DNA of 24,649 nt from positions 1-24,649 of IMG/VR virus record IMGVR_UViG_3300050116_000045; one strand, given 5' to 3'. Under the pieces are notes generated by a model. That model had not been told where the DNA came from. It was given only the letters and a program-made list of their open reading frames with translations, and ran no database searches. A program made the translations under genes and the position numbers. Shown here piece by piece: positions 12,744 through 18,672 of the stretch (its first letter is position 1; the number at the start of each line of letters is the position of its first letter). Source of the DNA: a virus.

Positions 12744-13133
12744 GTGACCGGCAGCGTCCTTGATAATCATCAGTTACTTTCCCCGAACTGGAACGGGGTC
12801 GCGGGCGCGCAGCTGAACCCGATCTTCGTGAATGGCGCGCGCCCACCGGTGCTACCCCAGAACCAGCCCTACTACCAGAGTCAGCCTCAGGCGGGGTACG
12901 GTGGGGATATCTGGGGAGCGTACGGCGGAGGAGTCACTCCGATCGGTAACGGCGTCACCGGGCCAACGGGCTGGGATAAGCCGGTAGCGAACACGCTCGC
13001 GGATACCGAGACAGCGACGAACTACGTGCCAGCACTCCCGAACCAGAACATACTCTCGCAGGAGTCAACCGGCGCTATGTCGGCGTCCAAGTTCGATGAC
13101 ACGCTGCCCACGGGCGGCAATAACCAAGGGTGA
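12744..13133 (+). CDS. Gly/Pro/Asn-rich virion-type protein
   Basis: This 129-residue protein starts with a GTG directly after the TAA of the fused gene. It is rich in Asn, Pro, Gly and Gln (for example PVLPQNQPYYQSQPQAGYGG), low in charge, and without a membrane segment. Composition resembles the second half of the preceding fusion. The stop lies just before the membrane-anchored JAMM gene. Likely an exposed, flexible virion protein; function unknown. Confidence 0.6.
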   Translation: MTGSVLDNHQLLSPNWNGVAGAQLNPIFVNGARPPVLPQNQPYYQSQPQAGYGGDIWGAYGGGVTPIGNGVTGPTGWDKPVANTLADTETATNYVPALPNQNILSQESTGAMSASKFDDTLPTGGNNQG

Positions 13134-13138
13134 GCACA

Positions 13139-13849
13139 ATGGCGGATATTCACATCGAGACATGGAAGCCTAAGAAACAGCGCGGCGGCACGTTCAATGT
13201 TTCTGGTTGGGTGGTAGCGGCGCTCCTGTGCGCGGCGCTCTCGAGCGCAGCGATGAACATCTACCAGTACCGGCATCATGTGATGGTATTGCAGATCACG
13301 TTGCCTACCACCACGCGCGAGCGCCCACCGGCGCAGAACCCTCCGATTCACACGCAGCAGGTTGTACAGACTAATGCGCCCGTCGCGCAGTCACCGACCA
13401 CGTTCGCAACTATGAATGAGGCCGCGATCTTCGCGCTGCAGAACGCGTACCTCAACTCACACTACTACGAAGTGGGCGGAGTGATCACGCGGGTCGGTGA
13501 CAAGTTCGCGGTCGGCGCTCCGCGCACCGACTGGAGCGGCGACAGCGTTGATATTGACGATGACCCGGCCGACTACCACGGCATCATTGTCGCCAGTTAT
13601 CACACGCACCCGTGCAATTCGACCTCGCACGTGCCGGCAGTATTTAGCCCGACGGACTTGCGCTCGGATCGCAGTTTAGGTCATCCCGGGTACATGGCGA
13701 ACCTGTGCACGGGCATCGTGACGATGTATGACCCATTGGCTGATGTCGTGCCGGCAGCCACACGAATCATCGGATGGTCCGGTCACGTGGTCGGCCAGTT
13801 TCATGTCGACGGTGTCGCGCTTGACGCAGACGCCCAAGAGTTAGAATAG
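13139..13849 (+). CDS. Membrane-anchored JAMM/DUF4329-like protein
   Basis: This protein has 236 residues from the ATG at 13139, which has AAGGG at good distance (a GTG at 13130 adds three residues). A single membrane segment at about 22-42 (WVVAALLCAALSSAAM) is followed by a Pro/Gln linker and a C-terminal domain. That domain has the metalloprotease-like pattern E111, then SYHTHP with H155 and H157, then FSPTD with S170 and D173. This matches the JAMM zinc motif and the DUF4329 family known from toxin and phage proteins. The HxHP-to-Ser spacing is longer than in classical JAMM. Possible role: cleavage of an envelope or virion substrate. Confidence 0.65.
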   Translation: MADIHIETWKPKKQRGGTFNVSGWVVAALLCAALSSAAMNIYQYRHHVMVLQITLPTTTRERPPAQNPPIHTQQVVQTNAPVAQSPTTFATMNEAAIFALQNAYLNSHYYEVGGVITRVGDKFAVGAPRTDWSGDSVDIDDDPADYHGIIVASYHTHPCNSTSHVPAVFSPTDLRSDRSLGHPGYMANLCTGIVTMYDPLADVVPAATRIIGWSGHVVGQFHVDGVALDADAQELE

Positions 13850-13888
13850 CTGGCGCAAGCCAGATAATCCGCCGCACTTGTGCGTCGG
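13850..13888 (+). terminator. Two consecutive hairpins after the JAMM gene
   Basis: CTGGC-GCAA-GCCAG (13850-13863) is a perfect 5-bp stem with a stable GNRA tetraloop, touching the stop codon. A second stem follows at 13869-13888 (CGCAC/GTGCG plus three outer pairs across one mismatch), then GGTTTCGTT. The short T tract makes a weak terminator or an RNA processing/stability element possible. Confidence 0.4.
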
Positions 13889-13926
13889 GGTTTCGTTCGT
13901 AGCGCGCGAGCGCGAGGTTATTTAAT

Positions 13927-14406
13927 ATGACATTTTTAGGCGTCTTCCAAGACGGATACTACAACGCACTGGCGACTCTCGCTAGCGCGCAGATGAACAC
14001 CACCGCGCAGAGCAACGCTACGATTCTGTCGGCGTCGCTGCTGGCGTCGGCGGTCTCGAACTATATCGTGTCCACGACCGCGACCGCGCTGACGACCGAC
14101 TCGGCCGTCAACATTATCGCGCAGCTGCAGCAGGCAGTGGCGGTAGCGTACAAGGCCCAGATCGCGAGCTTCGGCGCGCAGGTTCAGCCGCCCCTCGGCG
14201 CACCGAACCTGTTCAATATCGGGTTCTACGTGCAGATCGGTAACACGGCCGCCGCGTTGACCCTGACCGCTGGCGCGGGCGTGACGTTCGTCGGCTCCGC
14301 TGTGGTTCCCACCGTCGGCTATCGCGGCTGGGTTGTAACGATCACCGGCCCGACCACGGTCACCTTCACCACGACCGGTGCGGTAACGACTTCCTTCATC
14401 GCGTAA
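13927..14406 (+). CDS. Ala/Thr-rich virion-type protein
   Basis: This 159-residue protein begins MTFLGVFQDGYYNALATLAS. The N-terminal half is an Ala-rich helix (TILSASLLASAVSNYIV). The C-terminal half is made of Thr/Val beta strands (TITGPTTVTFTTTGAV), suggesting a helical attachment part and a beta domain. GAGGT is placed upstream of the ATG. Gene position and composition suggest a virion component. No recognised family. Confidence 0.6.
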   Translation: MTFLGVFQDGYYNALATLASAQMNTTAQSNATILSASLLASAVSNYIVSTTATALTTDSAVNIIAQLQQAVAVAYKAQIASFGAQVQPPLGAPNLFNIGFYVQIGNTAAALTLTAGAGVTFVGSAVVPTVGYRGWVVTITGPTTVTFTTTGAVTTSFIA

Positions 14407-14439
14407 CGCGATCTCCAACTTTTTACAGGAAATTTTCAC

Positions 14440-14745
14440 ATGGCTAAAACAGACAACGAAGGCGGCATCCGTCGCACAGAGAAAGTGGACGGCAAGTCCG
14501 AGGAGTACGTTCGCGGTCGTCGGGCCGGCGTGCAGGGAACCTACGGCGCTTCGCGCTCGAAGGATTCGCTGGCCCCGGTCGGTACGCTCGCGGCCGAAAA
14601 GACCGTGTATCCCGGTGAGGCCTCAAGCGAAGGCGGCGGTGAAGACAGTCTCGGCTCGGCTGCTGCGGCTCTTTATGGCAACTCCATCAAGAACGGCGGC
14701 GGGCGTGAAGACGCGGTCGGCGACAAGGCCCTGAAGGACCGCTAG
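14440..14745 (+). CDS. Gly/Glu-rich hydrophilic protein
   Basis: This 101-residue, highly charged, probably disordered protein (for example NEGGIRRTEKVDGKSEEYVR) has no hydrophobic core. ACAGGAA precedes the start. The stop TAG shares one base with the GTG of the next gene. The length, charge and place among virion genes would fit a scaffold-like or DNA-associated internal protein, but this is only a suggestion. Confidence 0.55.
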   Translation: MAKTDNEGGIRRTEKVDGKSEEYVRGRRAGVQGTYGASRSKDSLAPVGTLAAEKTVYPGEASSEGGGEDSLGSAAAALYGNSIKNGGGREDAVGDKALKDR

Positions 14746-14975
14746 TGCCCTCTGTTTCCCCCGCCCAAGCTCGGTTGATGCAAGCCGTTAAAAATGGCTG
14801 GCACAAGCCGGGCGGCGGGGGACCATCTGTGGCCGTAGCTAAGGAATTTGTAGCAGCAGATCAGGCAAAAAAGAAGGGTGGTCGTACGCGCGAACAGCGC
14901 GCCGATCGCAGGCGGTCCACCTCACAATGGGCCGAAGCGCGCAAGCGCAGCACATATTCAGAACCGGACACCTAA
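14745..14975 (+). CDS. Small conserved-type phage protein (Q-x-RLMQAV motif)
   Basis: This protein has 76 residues from GTG, with AAGGA seven bases upstream. The opening VSPAQARLMQAVKNG and the following PSVAVAKEFVAADQ match a pattern I know from small phage proteins near head genes (S-x-x-Q-x-x-F/L-M-x-A with P-x-S-V-x-x-E/D-F). The tail is strongly basic. Likely a virion-associated or DNA-binding internal protein; function not established. Confidence 0.6.
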   Translation: MPSVSPAQARLMQAVKNGWHKPGGGGPSVAVAKEFVAADQAKKKGGRTREQRADRRRSTSQWAEARKRSTYSEPDT

Positions 14976-14976
14976 C

Positions 14977-15249
14977 ATGATAGGCGACGCAGCCGCACGC
15001 GGTAAGCGCAAGAGCACGACAAAAGAAGACTCCTCGCAGATCAAACGCGGGAAGCGCTACATTACCAACACCCCCTCGGCCAGTGATGGTGGAGGGGACA
15101 CGGCGACCAAGTCCACGGCCTGCAAAGCGGCCAAGGGCATGAAGTCGGGAACCGGTACCAAAGACAAACAGAACCCGGGTCACCAGCGGAGCCGTCAGCT
15201 CTCGACGTTGGATCTGTGGTGCCTCGGCAAACAGGACTGCTATAAATGA
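14977..15249 (+). CDS. Basic hydrophilic protein, unknown
   Basis: This protein has 90 residues starting at ATG 14977, just after the preceding stop. It is very rich in Lys, Thr, Ser and Gly (for example RGKRKSTTKEDSSQIKRGKR), probably disordered. A C-terminal Leu/Trp/Cys segment (LSTLDLWCLGKQDCYK) may be a docking or encapsidation tail. The stop overlaps the next start as ATGA. An internal, DNA-binding virion protein is a reasonable guess. Confidence 0.55.
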   Translation: MIGDAAARGKRKSTTKEDSSQIKRGKRYITNTPSASDGGGDTATKSTACKAAKGMKSGTGTKDKQNPGHQRSRQLSTLDLWCLGKQDCYK

Positions 15250-15566
15250 GCATCGACGTAACTTTTCAGCCGCTGAGACCTTCGTTCGCGATAGTGTCTG
15301 GCACGCCTTTAAACGATGTCGGAGCACAGCAGGGCTGTGTCGAATCATTTCGCGTAGTGAATACGACCGCCGCGAGTGCGGCTACGCGTTTCTCGTGGGG
15401 TCCAACCGCCGCCGGCACGGCCGTGCCCGCAGCCCCGGGCCCGAACAACATGTACCTGTTGCCTAACGAGGCGCTGTACGTAAAACTACCGTGCGGAAGT
15501 TTCTTTAACGTCGCCGCGGCAGGCACGATTGAAGTGACGCCGGGAGTAGGAGGGGTCGGTGGCTAA
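15246..15566 (+). CDS. Small beta-rich virion protein
   Basis: This 106-residue protein starts at the ATGA overlap. It has alternating hydrophobic patterns and Gly/Pro turns (for example VTFQPLRPSFAIVSGTPLND; later NMYLLPNEALYVKLPCG), suggesting a single beta sandwich. It may be a head-decoration or stabilising protein. The end overlaps the next gene by eight bases. No family recognised. Confidence 0.6.
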   Translation: MSIDVTFQPLRPSFAIVSGTPLNDVGAQQGCVESFRVVNTTAASAATRFSWGPTAAGTAVPAAPGPNNMYLLPNEALYVKLPCGSFFNVAAAGTIEVTPGVGGVGG

Positions 15567-15786
15567 GTTAAACGCCGCGGCGCGGAAGAAGCTTCCCGCA
15601 AAGAGCTTCGCCGGCCCGGATCGCTCGTACCCGATCGAGGACGCGAGTCATGCCCGCAACGCGCTCGCGCGCGCAAGCGGTAAACCGGTAGAGGCGCGCG
15701 TTCGCGCGGCCGTACACCGAAAATTTCCCGGCATCGGGAAATCGCGCGGTGAGCGCGCGGACAAGTTCATGCGCACAGGAAAATAG
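15559..15786 (+). CDS. Small basic phage protein with YPIED-HARNALAR motif
   Basis: This 75-residue protein starts with GTG behind TAGGAGGGG. The centre SYPIEDASHARNALARASGK followed by RVRAAVHRKFPGI is a pattern I know from small phage and bacterial proteins annotated as domain of unknown function, often found near head-maturation genes. It is Lys/Arg-rich. Precise function is not known; here it sits in the virion gene train. Confidence 0.65.
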   Translation: MAKLNAAARKKLPAKSFAGPDRSYPIEDASHARNALARASGKPVEARVRAAVHRKFPGIGKSRGERADKFMRTGK

Positions 15787-15788
15787 GA

Positions 15789-16154
15789 ATGGCATCTAAT
15801 ACAAAACCAATCGGTCCACTGATCGGGGCGCTGTTCGACAGCGTTACGCCTAAGGGACAGGACAAGCTTCGCGCGAAGCGCTCCATGGGCGAGAAGTCCG
15901 TGACCGAGCCGAACCAGCAGCACGGCGAGCTAGCATCCGCGATGGAACCGAAACCGCTGAGCGACCGCGCGCAGATCAAAGAGCACGCCCGCAGCGAGAA
16001 AACGAACGCGACCAAGGACTGGGTGGCCGGGCGCATTAGCACCAAGCAGCACAGCGCCGTACACAAGCGCGCTAACCATGTGCTCGCGAGCAAAGAGCCT
16101 CGCGCGTTCAAGGGGATGAACGGCGAGAAATCTATGAAGCTGGGACGTCGGTAA
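15789..16154 (+). CDS. Basic hydrophilic protein, unknown
   Basis: This 121-residue, Lys/Arg/Ser-rich protein has almost no hydrophobic stretch after the first 20 residues. It has helical, charged segments (IKEHARSEKTNATKDWVAG; TKQHSAVHKRANHVLASK). AGGA lies upstream of the ATG. It may be an internal virion or DNA-binding protein. The gene is followed directly by the relic segment at 16156-16355. Confidence 0.55.
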   Translation: MASNTKPIGPLIGALFDSVTPKGQDKLRAKRSMGEKSVTEPNQQHGELASAMEPKPLSDRAQIKEHARSEKTNATKDWVAGRISTKQHSAVHKRANHVLASKEPRAFKGMNGEKSMKLGRR

Positions 16155-16155
16155 A

Positions 16156-16233
16156 ATGGTCATCGTGCAGTCTATACGCGTCGGGGTTTGTCTGGTTCAA
16201 AATGTTCGTGTCAATAAACAGTGGCTTTACTGA
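16156..16233 (+). CDS. 25-codon frame before the HTH relic
   Basis: The ATG at 16156 follows the preceding TAA by one base, and the TGA shares a base with the ATG of the HTH frame (TGATG). The peptide (VIVQSIRVGVCLVQNVRVNK and a short tail) has no recognised motif. It may be further debris of an endonuclease gene or a coupling leader. Confidence 0.25.
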   Translation: MVIVQSIRVGVCLVQNVRVNKQWLY

Positions 16234-16355
16234 TGCGCGACCTGAGCGCCGCTAAAGTTTCACAGAAAGAAATGGGAAAGTGGTTTGGGGTGGACCAGTC
16301 CGCGGTTTCTAATGCATTAAGTGGGCGTAATTGGCGCCACTTAGTAGGAGGGTAG
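16233..16355 (+). pseudogene. HTH remnant of an HNH homing endonuclease
   Basis: The 40-codon frame encodes VSQKEMGKWFGVDQSAVSNA followed by LSGRNWRHL. This is the C-terminal DNA-binding HTH known from HNH_3-type phage homing endonucleases (S-Q-x-E-I-A-x-x-F-G-V-x-Q-S-x-V-S then S-G-R-x-W-R-H). The nuclease domain is absent, so this looks like the tail of a decayed mobile gene, though a free-standing small HTH regulator cannot be excluded. TAGGAGGG at its end lies eight bases before the next open frame. Confidence 0.6.
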
Positions 16356-16440
16356 TCCTGTAAGCGTTCGCGGAAATAGATACCTTGCGGGAGAACCAAT
16401 TCTCCCGTACCAGAACGTAACGATCTACCCGAACACGGAC

Positions 16441-16854
16441 GTGTTCTTCGATTTCTCGTTCGTCGACCACACGATGACTCCGGTCGTACCGATTACGATA
16501 AGCATAGAGATCGACAACATCACCGCTGCGTCGGTGCTGGTCGGACCTACCCTGCTAAACGCGGCCGGCAACATCAGCGACGGTTCGGTCGCGAACCCGT
16601 TCACGTACCCGGCGTTCGCCAGCTCGATGTACTTGCAGGTAGCAGGAATTATTTTCAATCTGTTCGCGTCCGCGACGTTCCCTTTCAATAACAGCATCGG
16701 GTCCGGGTATCCGTACGCGGGAACCAACAAGCTGCAGGTCTCGATGGTGTTTACGGCAACGGACACGATCACAGGACAGCCGTTCACTACTACTACCATC
16801 ATCGCGATACTCGAGTTGGTAAATCTCTCGACCGCGACCGGGGCCTACCCGTAG
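16441..16854 (+). CDS. Beta-rich virion-type protein (true start unclear)
   Basis: From the first canonical start (GTG 16441) the protein has 137 residues, rich in Ile, Thr, Asn and Ala, with an immunoglobulin-like strand pattern (VVPITISIEIDNITAASVLV). However, the frame is open back to 16348 and encodes convincing sequence there (SVRGNRYLAGEPILPYQN). A strong AGGAGG site stands eight bases before the in-frame codon GTA at 16360, while GTG 16441 has none. The original start may have been altered when the endonuclease relic inserted or decayed. Confidence 0.55.
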   Translation: MFFDFSFVDHTMTPVVPITISIEIDNITAASVLVGPTLLNAAGNISDGSVANPFTYPAFASSMYLQVAGIIFNLFASATFPFNNSIGSGYPYAGTNKLQVSMVFTATDTITGQPFTTTTIIAILELVNLSTATGAYP

Positions 16855-16857
16855 TTT

Positions 16858-16930
16858 TGGCCTGTAGCTCAGTCGGTAGAGCGCGTTACTGTTAATGACG
16901 ATGTCGAAGGTTCGATCCCTTCCGGGCCAG
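16858..16930 (+). tRNA. tRNA-Asn (anticodon GTT)
   Basis: The full cloverleaf can be read. The acceptor TGGCCTG pairs with CGGGCCA (one G-U), the D arm is GCTC/GAGC, and the anticodon stem CGTTA/TGACG carries loop CTGTTAA (anticodon GTT). The variable loop has five bases, the T arm is GAAGG/CCTTC with loop TTCGATC, and the discriminator is G. There are 73 bases and no encoded CCA. It lies three bases after a stop codon and 26 before the first GroES-like gene, inside the late gene train. Confidence 0.9.
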
Positions 16931-16956
16931 TACAATTTTCTACCCCAAGGTGAGAC

Positions 16957-17244
16957 ATGGGCAAATTTGAATTCAGACAGCGCCTGCTGGACGATCTGAT
17001 TGTCGTCAAGCTGGGCGACGAGACTAAAAGCGCGATCGAGCACGTGGATTGGAAGCGCACCCTGCGCGGCCGTGTCGTCGCGATGGGTCCGGGCAAGATG
17101 CTCCCGTACGGCGAGCGAGCGCCCATGATGTGCAAGGTCGGTGACTACGTTACCTTCGGCGCCACCGCGGGCATGGACACTGTCTACGACGGCGTCGCGG
17201 TGCGCATGATGAAGGACGTCGACGTCGACGCGGTGCTGGAATGA
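16957..17244 (+). CDS. GroES-like co-chaperonin, copy 1
   Basis: This 95-residue protein is the length of GroES (97 in E. coli). Landmarks align along the chain: LLDDLIVVK near the start, ETKSA at about residues 22-26, GRVVAMGPGK, then CKVGDYVTFG and a final MMKDVDVDAVLE strand. The mobile loop that docks to GroEL is short and lacks the usual G-G-I-V-L tripeptide region (IEHVDW instead). It probably caps host or phage GroEL during folding of virion proteins. AAGGTGAG precedes the start; the stop overlaps copy 2 as ATGA. Confidence 0.8.
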   Translation: MGKFEFRQRLLDDLIVVKLGDETKSAIEHVDWKRTLRGRVVAMGPGKMLPYGERAPMMCKVGDYVTFGATAGMDTVYDGVAVRMMKDVDVDAVLE

Positions 17245-17711
17245 TTCTCACGCCAGAACTGGAAGACGTGTCGCGCCGCTGCCGCCTGCTAGGGGACCGC
17301 GTGCTGATCAAGCCGCTGTCCTACGTTCACCCGATCCTGCTGACCCCCGGCATCGAAGTGCAGAAGGGCGTCATCATCGGCGTGGGATACGGCCGCCGCC
17401 AGCGCAAGCTCGTAGGGTTCAAGCAGAAGTCAGACTACACCGGGTACACGCAATACTTCGAGGATGGCGCGGAGACTGGGCGGATCACGCCGATGCAGGT
17501 AAGCGTTGGGGACGTGATCGAGTTTTCTTTCCGCGGCGTCCAGATTTTCGATTTTGATCGGCTCGGGTTCCCCGGCATCGGGGACCTGATCGTGGTCAGA
17601 CAGGGCTCGATCTACAGCGTCGACCCGGACGAGTCCCTGAACGAGTGCTTGTTGTGGCAAGCATCGGCAGGACACGATCGGGACGGTAACTGGATGAGCG
17701 GACGTGACTGA
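17241..17711 (+). CDS. GroES-like co-chaperonin, copy 2 (extended)
   Basis: This 156-residue protein opens with a GroES-type strand LLGDRVLIKPL. It is followed by a candidate mobile loop (VHPILLTPGIEVQKG), then GVIIGVGYG, a 40-residue insertion with many charged and aromatic residues, and VSVGDVIEFSFRG in the place of the GroES VGDxVxF strand. GDLIVVRQGSIYSV would be the last strand. The C-terminal 30 residues are extra. The gene is coupled to copy 1 by ATGA and overlaps terS by eight bases. A heteroheptamer with copy 1 is possible. Confidence 0.65.
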   Translation: MILTPELEDVSRRCRLLGDRVLIKPLSYVHPILLTPGIEVQKGVIIGVGYGRRQRKLVGFKQKSDYTGYTQYFEDGAETGRITPMQVSVGDVIEFSFRGVQIFDFDRLGFPGIGDLIVVRQGSIYSVDPDESLNECLLWQASAGHDRDGNWMSGRD

Positions 17712-18672
17712 GGAAGCGCCGAAGAACAAGTGGCCGAGATGTGATCCGAAGACGGTCGCGCCGATCAATAAAGATGGGCACCCGGATTTTAGGAACCACA
17801 TGCCGACCCGGTTCGTCTCCAAGGAGGAGGCGGAGCACCGCGGGTGGAAACTGTTCTACACGGGCGAGTTGTGCCGGTGGGGTCACCGGGCCCCACGGTA
17901 CGTGAACAACATTTCCGCGTGCGTGGACTGCATCAGGGTACGTAACAAACAGCTCCCGATAGGACTGTCCAGCGAACGCTTGACAGCGCCCACGAAAGCA
18001 GTCACCTCGCGCACCGCGACCGTGTCAACTGAGCCAGACTCGCTCGACAAGTTGTTCCTCACCGAGTACGTGAAGACCAAGAGCTTCGCCGAGGCCGCAA
18101 AAGCGTGCGGCCGGACCGAACCAGAGTTTCTTGGCCGTCTAAGTTGGAACAAAATTTTTCGTGACGCAGTGAATCAGCTCGAGTCCGACAACGGACTCGC
18201 TCGCACTCCGTCTATGCTTGAAGATTTCGAGTGGACAGATGACAAACGCGCGGTGCTGCTGCGCACGTACATTGATAAAGGCGACAAATTGCAGGCCATG
18301 CGCGCGATCGGCGTCTCCAACTACCATTTCGAGAAGGAAATGGAGGTTAACGCCGAGTTTCGTGACGAAGTTGGTCAGGCCGAGGAGCTAGCGCACCGCC
18401 AACTCGACGGAGAAGCGGTCAACCGGGCACTGGCCGGCGATTCTCGGCTCCTGCAGCGTGTGCTGTCGGCGAAAATGCCTGATCAGTACGGCGACAAGAT
18501 CAAAATGGACCTGAACGTCGCCAACAAGGCGACGGATGACCAACTTTCAGTGCGAATTGCGCAAGGTTTCGCGAAACTCGAGCGTTTGGGGTTCAAAATT
18601 CCCGTTCCAGAGCTGCCCGTCGACGCGGAATTCACCCCGGTCGAGTCGGGCGACAATTCGGACCTCGCGTGA
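17704..18672 (+). CDS. terS: Terminase small subunit with N-terminal zinc module
   Basis: This 322-residue protein is longer than the usual 150-200. Residues 200-310 carry the terminase small-subunit pattern (ERLGF tail, DGEAVNRALAGDSRLLQRVL and KMPDQYGDK), preceded by an HTH-like AMRAIGVSNYHFEKEME. Residues 38-80 form a separate module, GELCRWGHRAPRYVNNISAC with VDC, a probable zinc site (C57, H61, C73, C76). A similar module opens the HNH nuclease at 21925. The start GTG overlaps the co-chaperonin gene; the stop overlaps terL (GTGA). Role: DNA recognition for packaging. Confidence 0.7.
   Translation: MTEEAPKNKWPRCDPKTVAPINKDGHPDFRNHMPTRFVSKEEAEHRGWKLFYTGELCRWGHRAPRYVNNISACVDCIRVRNKQLPIGLSSERLTAPTKAVTSRTATVSTEPDSLDKLFLTEYVKTKSFAEAAKACGRTEPEFLGRLSWNKIFRDAVNQLESDNGLARTPSMLEDFEWTDDKRAVLLRTYIDKGDKLQAMRAIGVSNYHFEKEMEVNAEFRDEVGQAEELAHRQLDGEAVNRALAGDSRLLQRVLSAKMPDQYGDKIKMDLNVANKATDDQLSVRIAQGFAKLERLGFKIPVPELPVDAEFTPVESGDNSDLA

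Noticed and set aside
16858-16930. tRNA gene as a prophage attachment site
   Set aside because: No integrase gene or direct repeat of the tRNA 3' end is visible in the window, and the tRNA is in the middle of the late genes.
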